Origin: Gerris lacustris
Lineage: Eukaryota > Arthropoda > Insecta > Hemiptera > Gerridae
Length of the DNA: 64,000 nt
NCBI GenBank assembly: GCA_951217055.1
Contig: OX578276.1
Coordinates: 118,800,979-118,864,978, forward strand
Direction: 5' to 3'
Shown here: piece after piece, positions 14,548 to 27,546 of the stretch
How positions within the stretch are numbered: position 1 is the first letter of the stretch
Layout of the letters: each line of letters begins with the position of its first letter
Notes under the pieces: model-generated
Seen by the model: only the letters and a program-made list of their open reading frames with translations
Told to the model about the DNA's origin: nothing
Database searches by the model: none
Program-made: the position numbers and the translations under genes

Positions 14548-14760
14548 AAGATTTTTCTCTGCCGTATCCGATAACTAGTCCCGAATCCAAGCTTTCAATA
14601 TTTCTACAAGTTTATCAAGTCAATATTTATGACATTCGAACTAGACCGAGAATTAATGCTTATAATTATAGAGTACTCAATTAGTACCTGTACCTGGACA
14701 ATTAATTAGAAATTCAATTTTTAAGTGTCAGATATAGGAGCGTCTATGGAGTTCATCTTA

Positions 14761-15023
14761 AAGGAATAACAAAAATCGTCTCTCCTCGTAAATTTACACT
14801 GGTTTATTTAACAAAGCAGCTTTAAGGCCATCATCAGTGCATAAGACCAAACAAGAAATTAATTAACTAAAGACTAAGTAAAAACAATAAAACTTACAAA
14901 ACACTTAAAAAACAAAAAGTTAACAATAATTAAAGGCACATATCAAGCTAAAAAGAAGTATATATATCTTTGTTAAATAAACCAGTGTAAATTTACGTGG
15001 AGAGACGATTTTTGTTATTCCTT
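14761..15023. mobile_element. 263-bp TIR element between the two SINE arms
   Basis: The left arm 14761-14816 (AAGGAATAACAAAAATCGTC...) and right arm 14968-15023 are about 56-bp inverted repeats with roughly one mismatch. The interior contains CTTTAAGGCCATCATCAGTG. No open frame. It is a classical MITE shape. A short duplicated flank, TTCAATTTTTAAG, occurs at about 14712 and 15023, which may reflect local duplication more than a simple target-site duplication. Confidence 0.85.
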
Positions 15024-15063
15024 CAATTTTTAAGTTTTAAGATGTATTAAGATTTAAGTTTTT

Positions 15064-15158
15064 AATGTAGAGGCCCGTGGTTCAAGTCCCGGCGTTGGAG
15101 TCTATTTTTCTCTGTCTGTCTCCCAGTGTTAATAATAATTATAATTATGATTTAAATT
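15064..15158 (+). mobile_element. tRNA-derived SINE, right (plus) partial copy
   Basis: Starts within the anticodon arm (AATGTAGAGGCCCGTGGTTC), keeps the B box GGTTCAAGTCC, and continues through CTGTCTGTCTCCCAGTGTTA to an AT-rich tail. It lacks the A box half present in the left copy, so it is a truncated SINE in head-to-head orientation with 14405-14547. Confidence 0.7.
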
Positions 15159-17255
15159 ATTTTTGTTTTGAGAAGTTGTCTGACTGTGGTGGCATTGTGA
15201 ACTCTTGTTTATAAATATGTATCTTGCGTATTTAATAAATTATTTATATAATATGCATTACATAAATAAGGTTTATTGTGCAATTTAATGATAAATTAAA
15301 TCAAAGTAATATCAATTCTAGTGTTTTCTTTATCTTGGAACCAACAAATCCTCATTTTAATAAACATATAGTACATAAGTGGAGCAATTTGATTTGATAT
15401 GCAAGTAAAATTGAGTTGCGTTCTTCTTCTAGGAACGATTTAAACTCTCAATTATATATATATGACATATTTATGTAATTATATTATAATAATATGTAGG
15501 AGGGAATATAAAATCAACTGTTTCTAGAACTTAAGTTTCACTTCTAATGCGTGAGAGGCTCACATATTTTTTGAATTATAAAATCAGTATTAAAATAGAC
15601 TAAAAGTAATTTGACCGACAATTGATTAAAAAAAAGAAATGAATAAAATATAAAAACAACAAAGGTTGAAGTTAAGAACCTTTTGCTTAGATTTTTTTAA
15701 AAAAAGTTTGGACCAAGAAACAAAAATAAAAAAAATTAAAATTAAACTTAAAAAAGTTTAAAACATCGGTTGAATTGTCAGCAAGAGATTTCAGACATAA
15801 ATCAGGATTCCTAAGTCCTGATGGGAGCAAAAAAAGAAGCACGAAGCACGAGTTCCAGTGAAGAACTTCACCTCTGCTTTGCTTCTCAAGAGTCCGGCCT
15901 CTTTAAATAGGCATCTCACCCGCGCATTCCTCACCCAACACTGGCCTCCCCAATTTTCATCCTACATCCAACATGTGTGTGTGTGTTTATGTGGTTGGTT
16001 TTAATCCTCAGGAAACGTTTAACGATCCTTTTGTTTTTTTATTTATTTTTTTAATATTGTCTCAAAAAAAAAAATAAGAAAATTTAAAGACGTTTCTTCA
16101 CTCGAATGAAATTCTCTTTTGTAATTTTCTATCTCATTCTATTTAATCGATCGCATCGATAATTTTGTTTTTTCCCCCTCTTTTAGTATCAAATCTTTAA
16201 ATATGTTAATTCTTTTATTTTTTTATCCGAGGAAAGAAAATGAACGAGGTACGGAACATGTTTATTAGGTGGTCTCCCTGAATCAGACATGCTTGTATGT
16301 TAGTTATTTAATCGAGAACTCTGTAAGATTGTTATCAACGTGGACCTTAACAATCATTATCAAGGTATTTTGTATTTGATTTCTTTTTTTAAACAAAACT
16401 TTAAGATTTGAAATCAATTAAGGAATATTGTTATTTTATTTTATTTTCGTATTCAAAATAAATTATTGATTTAAATAAATATAGATGCAACAGTATTTAT
16501 TACCGTATCGTTCTTTGAAAAGAATATATTTATAATTATTTTATGTATTGATATACGCGGGAGAAGTCACGTGACTCTTCGATGTTTTGTTTTCTTTTAC
16601 CTTTACCAGAGCCGGGATAATAACCGAGAGGCGGAAAGCTGGCTTTGAAAATTAAAATTCATTTTGTGGAGAGGTTTCTGTTTTTATTATCCTAGAAATG
16701 AAAGTGCAGGTTGGTAGGGTTGATCTAGTAATGATTTTCTGCTCACTGCTCTTGTTGTGTAACGTTTTAAATCGGCAAAATATCTTATAAAACAAAAATA
16801 TCCAAATAGAAATCTTGGTAAAAACGACCAATTGGAATTGAATGCTGATATTTGCTGTTAAAATATAATTTTTAATATCCCGTGAATTACAAGGACAGGC
16901 AGAGAGAAATAATACAATGTACTACAAAGTTTTTAACTTTTAATTTAAAGCTGAGCCAATATAAAAACAGTTTTATTTATTTAAGTATGTTGTAAATTTG
17001 TACGATTTAAGCTGATGAGGAAAATAAATGAATTACACAATTTTCTATAAACTTAAATGTAATGCACATAGGTCATTTTTTTAAGAATCTATTTCTGACT
17101 AAGAGAAAAACCAAAATTATTAGATATAGAAACAATGTGTATGTACAATGTATACAGTAGCCAACTATTGTTAACTTTATTATATTTGAAACGCTTGGAG
17201 TTGCCGAACTAAAGAAGAAAAAAAAAAACAGTATTATCGTTATGACAAATGACAC
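15159..17255. other. AT-rich non-coding, with less degenerate islands
   Basis: No gene is found. Two segments have a more complex base composition than their surroundings: 15830-15960 and 16540-16680 (AGAGCCGGGATAATAACCGA). They could be regulatory or unique ancient sequence. There is no ORF support. Confidence 0.45.
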
Positions 17256-17364
17256 ATGAAGGAGTTCAACGACACAGTTATATTACTCTAAAGAGAACAG
17301 TGTCTCTGTGAGTGAGAGCTTGTCTATTGTCATCAAACTTGTATGTGTGGGCTTACTCCTTCAT
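17256..17364. repeat. Possible small hairpin element
   Basis: ATGAAGGAGT at 17256 is matched by ACTCCTTCAT about 100 bp downstream, and ATGACAAA lies near both ends. Only 10 bp of terminal inverted repeat supports it. Confidence 0.3.
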
Positions 17365-19539
17365 GACAAACATTGACTTTACTTAAATACTAACACATAG
17401 ATATTATAGCTTTGCATGGATAAGTAAATCAACACTAATACTAGAGAGAAACAAGAAGAAAAGAGAAAATATGGTCTAATGGTCAGAAAGACAGTGCTCA
17501 AGCCACTGTTGTCTTCCATACCTGTCGTCGGTCCCTTATGACCTCTTACTCTCTGATTTACAACCTGAACCTCTCTCTTTTTCCTTCATTTTTCTTACGT
17601 TTTATGACTGATTCTTTTTGTCTTTCAATGTTTTTTTGTTTCTTTTCAATGTCCCCTTTTACTGTTTTTCGATTCTGTTGTTTCCTCACTCCTCGTCGAG
17701 AGTAAAAAAGAAGCAGCGGAAATAATCTCTTTATTCTGGCCCTATTACGAAGTTTTCTTGAAAGAAGGCCTTCTAGTTATGTAGAGGGTGGACAATTTGA
17801 AAAGTTACAGTAGCTCTTTAAAGGCAATCGGCTACCTGGATACCCTCTCTTACCTATTATATTTTTCTACACCTATACATAGCATTAAAGCGAACAGTAA
17901 CTGTAAATCAAGAGATGAGTAGCTGACATACTCCTTGTTAAATTCTTCTTTTTTCTCTACACAAATAATAATTAAAAGGAATGTTTACGCTTTGATGTTT
18001 CAAATTGTTAAGGTAGTTAAGCGTTTTTAAAGAAAGCAAAAATTGCCCTTCATTCTATTTACAAAGTGAGGGAGAAAGTATAGGAGTTGTAAAGAAATAT
18101 TGTTGACCTTTACTTTGTAATTACGTTTTAAGTGTTTTGCCAACTTTAAAAAAACAAATATTTTGTAAATAATCTACTACTTTATTGTATTACAATTAAT
18201 TTAGTACTGAAAAAAGGGTTTTCACTGCAAAAAAATGTTTTTACAAATGTTTAAATTTCAATAAAATCTGAAAAAGATGTGAAGAAAATGGGGGCTATTA
18301 TGAACAATTTTAATTTTCTAGGTTATAATTTATTAAAAAAAAAAAAAAATTAAAAAGAGTAATCATAATTGCTTAAACCAACGGTCATAAATAAGATTAA
18401 GAAAAATGTGCATATTAACAGTTAAATAATTAATTGACTTACTCAAGCTTACCGAAGGAATTAACGGACGCTATGTGATCGTTCCGAAGAACGATACATT
18501 TTAGGTCTCCAATTTCAAAAATGTCATGATAGAAATCTGTTTCAGCCATCAGGGAACATTTTTTGTTCCGTGGGTAACAAACATATCTTAAAAACTACTC
18601 GTTCAATTGATTGAAATTTGGAGTGTAGGTCATAATTAGCCTATTGTTTGTCCCATATGAGTTTCTACCTTATGCGCCCATTTGTTTCTCTTCCACATGC
18701 GTACAAACAAACATTTCTTTACACCTATATCTTCAATAGACTTATCTGATTTTTATGGTTCGTCAAAAGTAGCCCCGCAGATTGGTCCAAATTAATTTTA
18801 ACCGGCTGCGCTCTTTAAATTTAGTTAAATTGATAATTTAATACATGTAAAAAGTCAAAACAATTTTTACAGATTTAAAAAAGCTTGGAAAAAATAAATA
18901 AATTGGATAATGATTGGTTTTAGAAGGATAAAATCACACTCATTGGTAGACTATTTTAATTCTACTTGTCATTTGCACATTAATTATAAAATTACTTTCT
19001 TCTTTGCATAATGAATACGCGACGTGTTTCTACAGATTCCTGAATACTCATCTCAAGGCCAAATTAGGAAATAACATTGAGGTATGGCTAAAGAAGGGCG
19101 TACCTATTATTAGCGTTAATTAAGAACGGTACTTTTAGAAGGGGAGGATAAGGTCTCTATTTGTGAGAAGCTTGAGGTGTTGATGAGAGACTCCTGTTTC
19201 CATATATAGCAGCTCAGTAAGCTCCCTCAAGTCCACTAAGGACTTCGTAAAGTCATCTTGTTTAAGTACCATCTAGACCATATGGTACTCTTTCTTCAAA
19301 TAGAACACAGTATCTTAGAGAAAGACTACCGAGAATAAATGTCAAGGATTCTCACACGAGTACCGCAAACTTTAAGTCCAATATTTAGGTCGAACTTGGC
19401 TCATCCTTCACACTTTAACTATCAATTATTATTTCTAATATCGTTTGGCATTTTATAAAAGACGATAAAAATAATTGGTATCTTTTATTATTCCTTTCTT
19501 CCTGCCAATGATTAAAGGCGGTGGAAGTTTGCTTCCCGA
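17365..19539. other. Non-coding; dispersed-repeat wording at 18440-18780
   Basis: No gene. 18570-18640 (AAAACTACTCGTTCAATTGA) and neighbouring lines read like decayed insect interspersed repeats. Short poly-A runs at 18333-18347. Nothing else is supported. Confidence 0.4.
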
Positions 19540-20080
19540 TATCTCAATTTGATTTTTGGTGAAATTTTGATGGTAGGTTATAAGTGTCCCAGTCTTTAAA
19601 AATAGTCTGCCAATTTGTGTTGCGTATAGCTTCATTGTGTCCTATTATGAATGGAAAAATGGTCACATAAGATTTGAATTTATTTATTCTCAGTTGGGTC
19701 AAATTAATTTTTATACAATATCAAATTTGCCAAGACGGTTCAATTAATACCAATCTACTTCTTTCGGCAAAACTTCCAAATTTCTTTAAAGTCGGATGAG
19801 TGCCTACTTTAAAAGATAGATGTGATAATAAAAAAAAGTGATCACGCAGAAGAGAAATTAATGGGCGCAGAAGATATCAACTAATATAGGACCAAGAATG
19901 GGCCAATTATGACATACCTTCCAAATAAAATAAAAATAAAATAACTGTGTTTTTATGATATTGTGGTTGGCAAAAATTTTGAACGACATACAAAACGAGG
20001 CCAAAAATATTCTCTGACGTCTAACAAAGATTTCTGACCTGGAATATTTGAATTTGGAGGCCTTGAAAATGGCCACAACG
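19540..20080. repeat. Dispersed repeat R1, copy 2 (empty-site copy)
   Basis: Aligns with 8620-9400 in the same orientation but lacks the TTA-flanked MITE. Its GAGGCCAAAAATATTCTCTG followed by ACGTCTAACAAAGAT is the uninterrupted target. It differs from copy 1 by several small insertions, including an A-rich block at about 19935-19955. Confidence 0.65.
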
Positions 20081-23000
20081 CTTCCGTTACCTTCGGCAAG
20101 CTTGGAAGCAAATTTAATTCAAATAATTTTTGATGAATGTTAATGGCATCATTATATAATTTACTGATACTACCTTAAGATAAAACTAATCTTAATTTAT
20201 TTTTATCTCATAATCCATTTTAAAATTAATATTCGTATTGAGTTTACTATTCGTGGATGAATAAGTAGTTCCCTTGTAAGGAAGTACTGAAGGTTTATTA
20301 TCTAGCTTTTATTTTTAGATTAACATCGTGTTCTCTTTGTCTTGTGCAAGAAGAAACGTTTATAAGAACGCTGGGACATTATTGTCAGGATAACTTTCTT
20401 AAGGTAATACATATGGTATAATTTACAATCCAAAAATGAAACTATTACTATTCGGGGGTAATATTGTCTAGTAGATTGCTGTAAAAATCTTTTACGTTCT
20501 AAGTTACATTATTGTGAAAAGGCTGTTCCAAATAAGAAAATTACCTCGAACCATCATTGTCAGGTATTCAAGTTATGTTTATTCCTTTCCAATATTGAGT
20601 TCTGGTACCAAAAAAAACAAAAAAAAAACTATTGCCTTGTAGAATGACAAAAGCGTGACTGGACTGTTGCAATCTCTCAGACCGTTGTGTCCACTTTAAT
20701 AAAGAGATAGACAATATTGATTAGGACAGAGTATCGTTGTACTAAGTTAAGGATCTTGAGCTCCCATCATGTAGCTCAAACTACGGTACCACCGACAGTG
20801 TATAGACCTTCGCAATAACTTGTTTCTTTCCCTTAATAATCCGCTCTCTGTTCTAAATAACAACCCCAGTCCGTTCTCATAGTAGTAACTATACTTTATT
20901 GGATTTTATTACCGGTTTTATTTCTTATCAATTTAACTTGAAGGTAACTAATAATCAATATATTGGTTAAATAATAATCATTTTCTCCACTTCGTGGAAA
21001 ACCAATAAATCATACATTTCAATGCTGTCCCGTAAAGTGGAGAAAGCCAGTCTACAATTGTCTAATTGATGTAGTAGGTGGATCTTGAGGTGCTAAATTA
21101 TGACACATTAATCCATTTTCATTACTATTTGGTCCGCTAGGAGCTCTGATATCATTTTATATAAAATTCAGAACTTCTATCTGCGAAATATGGGTGCTAT
21201 AATGAATACAATCTACCTCCTATCATATTCCAACTTCCTGGTACGATATTTCAGAGCGTAACATTTTTCATGTCGTTTTTTGAATGAAATGCAAGAATGA
21301 CATTAAAGAAGTAAGATATCCATGATAAGACATCTTTAAAAAATTATATATTTATTTAAATTTTAACTAAAGATACATGACTGTATGTACCTATATACAA
21401 TTAAAATCAAATTTAATTCATAATAAGTGGATTTTTTCACCTGACACATAATTACAATCACCCCCTATCCTTTTTAAGCAGAGCCGTTTCGGGAAGCAAG
21501 TAAGTTCTTCGAAATTAAATAAATTTAATTTTGTATTATTTTTCTTTGTGTAATGAAATTTAAAAATACAACTGTTCATAGTCCTTGTATGTCCACCTTG
21601 GAATATATTAGTCCTCCATGGTATGCCACCTTCAGTTTGACGAGGATAATGCAATATTGCAAACCACGAAGTCCACGGTAGGCAAGCAGGCTTGTCCCAG
21701 CGAACAATCTGTTTGACCGGACCTTTAAGGATATGTCCGCAATAAAGGAATTCAGAACTAAATTAGTTTATTATGAATTAGACGCATAGAATTAGCAATC
21801 ATTCTTATTACGTCTACCTCTCTGCTCAATTTGATAGAATTAAAGCAATATTTGTCGTTAAACCTTTTGATCAGATTACTATTATTTATCTTAATTATTA
21901 TCTCTTAATTATCTCACTTTATTTAATTAATTATTTTTCTTTTCCAAAATAAATTTCCTTCATCTGTTTTGTCATTGCTTCTAAAAAATATAGAATAAAG
22001 AAAAAAAAAAAAAAAAATGTTATATTTTAATAAAGTCATCATGGTAAACACAAGCTTCTGCTACACAAAAATAAAATATGTCAGATACAAATAAAGGAAT
22101 AAATGAAAGTTATTCAAACTATTCAGGACTTGTGAAGTAAAAAGTCTACATTCACTGATTTATTTCAATATAAATATATAGTGTTTCTTTACTGTAGGAG
22201 GTGAGATTTTGTTTTTATAATGAGGAATTATGCATTGTGCATTTGTGAATAACTTTATTTACTTTTTCGTGCATGGAAAGCGTATTAATAGTTGTTTTTT
22301 TCTTCTCTCTCTCTCACTCTGTTTGTCGTTGTTGAAAGTGCTTAAGATCAGACATAATATGTAATCCTTTAAAAAAATGAAATATATCCTGTTTTTAAAA
22401 AAAGAAGAAAAACAATCAAATTAACTTTAAAACCATAGAAATAATTTTATATCTCATTATTATTTGCGAGACCTTCGTAAGTTATAAACATATCAAAACT
22501 GAATAATAAAACCATTGTTTGAGTGTTCTAAGTTTAACAAATAAAAAAAATCATCAAGAATGAGAATACATAATAGTTTTCTTTCTAAAAAAATAATCAC
22601 ATTTACAATGCTCATGAGAACTGGGCCAATTACAGTATTTGAACTTTTCAAGAAATCGAACAGAAAAAAATGGATAATATTATTAAGTCAAGGACAGCTT
22701 TAAATTTTACTTTGAATCAAGATTATTTTGAAATGATCGATATAAGATTAAATTAATTTAGCAAAACCTTTAAATAATTTAATCTGGTGTATTTCAAATT
22801 CTTTTGCATATCAAATATGCGTTAATTCAATTTTTAACATTCTAAAAGTGAGATAATGGTCGAAATTAATAAACTTTCATGGATTTAATCCATATATACA
22901 GTCAAAATACAAGGAATTCGTTTATTACAAAACTTGTGCTTCTGAAGTCATTATAGTAATTTATGTAAGCCAATAAAACTATTTTTATTATTACAACAAC

Positions 23001-24780
23001 AAATATTGAATTTCATAATCTATAGTCATAATTTGAAGTTATATTTACATTTGTGTAATTTTGATTACAATTAAGAAAATAGTTGGCATAAAAGCACAAT
23101 CTACTCTGCACATTCTCTAGTGGAGTGAGAAGTTATTTAAGGTTATACATATCTGACAGCTTATTGAACAAAATTTAATTTTCATCTAAATATTAATTTT
23201 ATCTTTAACTAGTGACGGTATAATTATAATCATACTAAGCGTAGGATAAAATGTCATCAAATAAAAGATTGTGCCCTGGTGGATAGTGTAGACGAAATAA
23301 ATTACTGTAGAAACTTGTAAGGTACCTTGAGGATGGCTCCTGAAAGTGTCATTGTGCCTTATGTGTAGCCCTCTTACACAGCTAAGAATGCGTAAGGTAG
23401 AAGAAAAAATAATGTTTTTACTCATCTATAATCTAATTAATTTATAATTTAATTATTTTTATAAACGGCATTAATTCGGCATTTTTATAAAAGTAATTAA
23501 TTCAGATAAGTTATTAAATCTATTTAGATCAGTTATTAGATCTATCTGAACACCAAAAAATCAAAACCCACATTTATTTTTTTTGGAATAAATGTGGTTG
23601 GATTAGCTTAGCAATAACAAATCATTTAAAGGTGAGTCGTCGCCGTCGGGACACTATCGATGATATGGTCTCCCTTAAAAATACTCTTGCCAAAGGTGTC
23701 TAAAACAAAATGGGCCTTGTTTAAAATAAATATGTAAAGACTAATAAATTAATTCTTAATTTTAGTATTTTTACATATAAGCGTAAGTCTCTTTTATTAA
23801 AATATCAATTTATATTTATTATTAAATTAAGATATCGAGAAAATTTCTCTATACGTAATATAAAAATATTATAATTTGAATTGGCATTCGGCTTTAATGG
23901 GGAACACATCAGAGTACTACGCTACCTAGGATGCTTTCTATTATGACCAAAACTAATTTTAATCAAATTTATGCTTATGACCACCATTGAATATATTTGG
24001 AACTTAAGACATAGTGTGTTTTGTATAGTATAATACTAACTAAAATATTTTATAATCAAAGATTTCAAACATTTTTTAGACGAAATATTTCACATGAAAC
24101 ATTTTTTTTTTTTTACCAAGTTTCAGTAATGAACGAGGCACGAAGTTTTAATAGCCTACCAATTTAATTAAACTGCTAAAATGTTTAATTGTCATAGCTT
24201 TTAAATATGTAATGTATAATGACAGGATGAAGTATTAAGGACATCGACTATTGTGTGGAGAAGCTGATTGTTTTAATACTTCGTGATAGGCGTCTAATTA
24301 TTTAGTTTAGTCCAATTTTGATTCAACCTTTGATTATCTCAAAGCGCATCTCATCTTTTTTGTGTTATCACACGAATTCGAATATTGGAAACAAGAAGAA
24401 ATATGCATTTTGATACTTTATAAGCAACTTAGTCATTTGTACTATCATAAAGTCGTTGAAATGTATATAAAAGATATTCATTTCCACAAATCGTTACAAT
24501 GATCCACAACGTTCATGAACTTTGTGAACTTCTATTTAGATCACGTAACGAAAAAGTACAATCCAACAACATTCTCCTCCCATAACAGAACTCTCAATTC
24601 ACAACGGGGAAAAATACAACTCGTACTGTGTTTTATTATTTAAATCATATTCAAAACGAGAGATCCCTGAGCAAAATCCTCCACGCTGTAATAATGGGCC
24701 GGGCCATTCTAATCTATATTCGACCTATAGAATCTCTCCTATTGTATTCTGTTATTTCTCTTTATTTTATTTATATCTTT
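20081..24780. other. Long AT-rich non-coding stretch
   Basis: No gene or transposon coding relic is recognised in 4.7 kb. Notable only: a small hairpin at 20982-21045 (listed separately), poly-A runs at about 22003-22018, and extensive TTAATT-type low-complexity sequence. Small minus-strand frames at 21418-21654 and 23186-23425 show no motif and are probably chance. Confidence 0.5.
20982..21045. repeat. Small inverted repeat
   Basis: TTTCTCCACTT (20982-20992) pairs with AAGTGGAGAAA (21035-21045) around a 42-nt interior. It could be a tiny MITE or a structured site. No target duplication is obvious. Confidence 0.4.
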
Positions 24781-24802
24781 TTCTACATATGGCTTTAGTT
24801 CT

Positions 24803-24830
24803 TAATAAAGTCCAAGAAAAAAAAAAAAAA
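24803..24830 (+). other. AATAAA followed by poly-A: possible retroposed 3' end
   Basis: AATAAAGTCCAAG runs straight into about 14 A's at 24817-24830. A polyadenylation signal at normal distance from a genomic A-run is what a retroposed transcript leaves. The sequence upstream is not recognised as any gene, so the source is unknown. Confidence 0.35.
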
Positions 24831-27219
24831 CGCCCAAGCAGAACAACTCTCGCTCTGTCCAACGTACCAGTGACCTTTTATTTAAACAAAAACAAAGTTT
24901 TAACTGATTATTTTGCAATCATTTCACTTTCTATGGCATTCTTCTATTTAAACAATATATTTACTTAATTTCGCAATGGGTAAATATTAATTCGTGTATA
25001 TACATGCTGTAAATTTAAATTGCAGATGATATTGAGTTTCTTAAAGTTTTATTTTCTTATTTAAATCTATTTTTTATATAATAACTTCACTGATATTTAA
25101 TGACAATAAAAGGAGAATGATCATTATTATGTGTTCAATTTGTGGTGTTTCAGTTTTATAGCTTTTTGAAACTGATATATTTTGTTTTGATAAGATTAGG
25201 ATTTTTACAACTATTTAAGAAACTATTGAAGGACCAGATTTGTTAAGTGTAATTTATTTATTGATTTTTAGCCCATCTGCAAACATATAATAATCTCGTA
25301 AAGATTCTTTGGTATTAATATTAATTCATATTACTTAACTGCTTCAAATATACGAATAGAACACCTAAATAACTAAATGTATTAGACACCACAATCCAAC
25401 AAACCTTTGGCACAACGCACGCTCAAATATTAATGCTAAAGAATTCAGAATTCTATTGAATAATCGAAAATAACAGTCAAAATTATTAATAACATTTCTT
25501 CTTTACAAACAATTGGGTCCACACAAATGTTTTAACATAATACATGGTTTTTGTTATTTTTAACCGAGTTAAAAATCTAGTAATATACACGTAATGACAA
25601 TGAATCAATACACTTTAAACAACTTTGTTGTTTTTACACGCTTTTATTATATTATTATTTTTATATATTATTTTTCTTACAAATCTAACCATATTAAGAG
25701 TGTACTAAAAATATTTTGCTTGCGTCTCAAGTCATGCGATGCCTAGTAATAACAGTAATTAGAGTTTTATTAAAATGTTTAAGTATTGAACAAACAAGAA
25801 AAATATAATAATGAGAAACTTTAGGAGAGGTATAAGAATAAAAACTCGTGTCACGTATGAGCTATATAAGAGCAAAGTAAAGAAACAACTTCTTTATAAA
25901 GGTTTATTTGACACTACGTTTAATTTTTTTACTGCTACTTTTTTCTTACAGAGCAAAAGCTATTTTTTATAAGAATAATTATTATTTACTGAATTTACTA
26001 AAAACCGACTGTACTATAAGCAACAGATGTAAAACATTGATTGACCACAACTGTTCTCCTTTTCTTAAACATATTTTTATTTAACAGGAAGCCTGGTTTC
26101 TGATATTTTTCTAAAGAAAAGAAAATTGGTATAATAACTACTAAATGAGAGGGTATTGGTGGGAACCAAGAATCAAATATTAGTATAATAATATAATAAA
26201 GAAAGATTAATAACATCTAAAACTAAAAATGAACACTCTACCTCTAGTTTATGCTTAGTTAATTAGAGATAAGATGGTCAGTAATAATCCAACAGATACC
26301 AAACGCAAGTGTTCAAGGATATCCTGACGTAATTAAGGACAGTGTAACTAATTTACTGAAATAAAAATACATGAAATGGGTCAGTGGGTGCATTTTATAA
26401 TATATTAAATAAAAAACTGATGCCTCTTGTGTTTTATTTCTTAACGAATTATATAATATGCTGTAGCTAGATTCCCGTGCTTCGCTGTGGAGTTTATTTT
26501 ATTTAATATCCGTATATCCGTTTAATTATAAACTACTGCCAATATATGTATTGTTTTAAAATAAAAATATCTAGATCTAGACCACCGAGTTTCATAAATC
26601 ACTCGGCCCTTATTTCTATGCCCTTGGATGCCAATGTAGGGGACAGAGAGGTTAGAGAGAGTCACTTTGGCTCCAGATTTCAAAGGACACTGAGGTACGT
26701 TATAATTATCTAACTAGAGTTTCATTCAGTTCTCTAAATCACATCATACATATTTAGTCTCAATTATACTCTTAAATGATATTGTCTGTCACTAATGTTG
26801 ATCGCTACTCCTAACAAAAAAGTTGCTGAGATGTCATTTAGTTAGTGAGATGTCCTTTATTTATTTATTAGTTCTATCTTCCTGGAGAGGTTTTAGGGTC
26901 TCGAGGCTTCTTCTTCTTTTTAAACTTAATGTGTTCAATGTGGTCTGTCTGAATGAAACTGTACATCAGTCGTACAATATAAAAGTGTAAATAATTTAAT
27001 TATTGCAATGTCCTTTTCTAATATAATTACTTAACGGACTTAAGGAATTACCAATAAACACTTAATTATAATCAATTACATGAAAGGTTTTAAATTTGAT
27101 AACTAATATTAAATTGTTTTCTTGAAGATGGGAAACTGTATAAAAATATTTTTTTCTCAGAAGTTATTCTCTAAGAAGTTAAAGTTTCTAAGAATTTTCT
27201 CCCTTATTTTTGCTTTTAG
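24831..27219. other. AT-rich non-coding stretch
   Basis: No gene. At 26463-26490 the minus strand has GCGAAGCACGGGAATCTAG, weakly resembling a Helitron-type 3' end, but no hairpin or 5' end supports it. 25730-25790 shares CGATGCCTAGTAA with 485-500. Confidence 0.45.
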
Positions 27220-27546
27220 AAGAGATTAAGTTAAAGCAGAGGTTAACTACTAGGTCGGACTTCACAACATCTCTGGCTGCAAAGGTCATCCTGGTTTGCA
27301 CGATGGGGTTGGAGGGCGAGGGACGGATCCTAACTGGAAACCCTCCCAGTTGTCTCGGATTGGCTTCGGTTGAGAAAGCACTCGATCCAAATACCCAGCA
27401 GAGTCAAAGATTGGACTGATTTCATTCTTTATCGATGCCTCTTTTGACCCTCCTGTCACGGTTATGTAATCGCAGATACAAAAATGATCGAATAGGGTTG
27501 AGATATCACGCCAGAAGATAAGATTTGGTGACACGCGGCAGGACAC
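27220..27546 (+). other. Unassigned complex-sequence island, possible exon or repeat
   Basis: A good splice-acceptor-like tract (TTATTTTTGCTTTTAG) ends at about 27221. It is followed by an open plus-strand frame to 27419 with residues LTGNPPSCLGLASVEKALDP. The minus strand is also open over 86 codons (27546-27286: DYITVTGGSKEASIKNEISP), so one frame must be chance. Base composition is clearly less AT-rich than the flanks. I do not recognise either product. It could be a terminal exon or an unrecognised transposon fragment. Confidence 0.3.

Noticed and set aside
26463..26490. Helitron 3' end on the minus strand
   Set aside because: Only CTAG and a short similar phrase; no hairpin and no 5' end.
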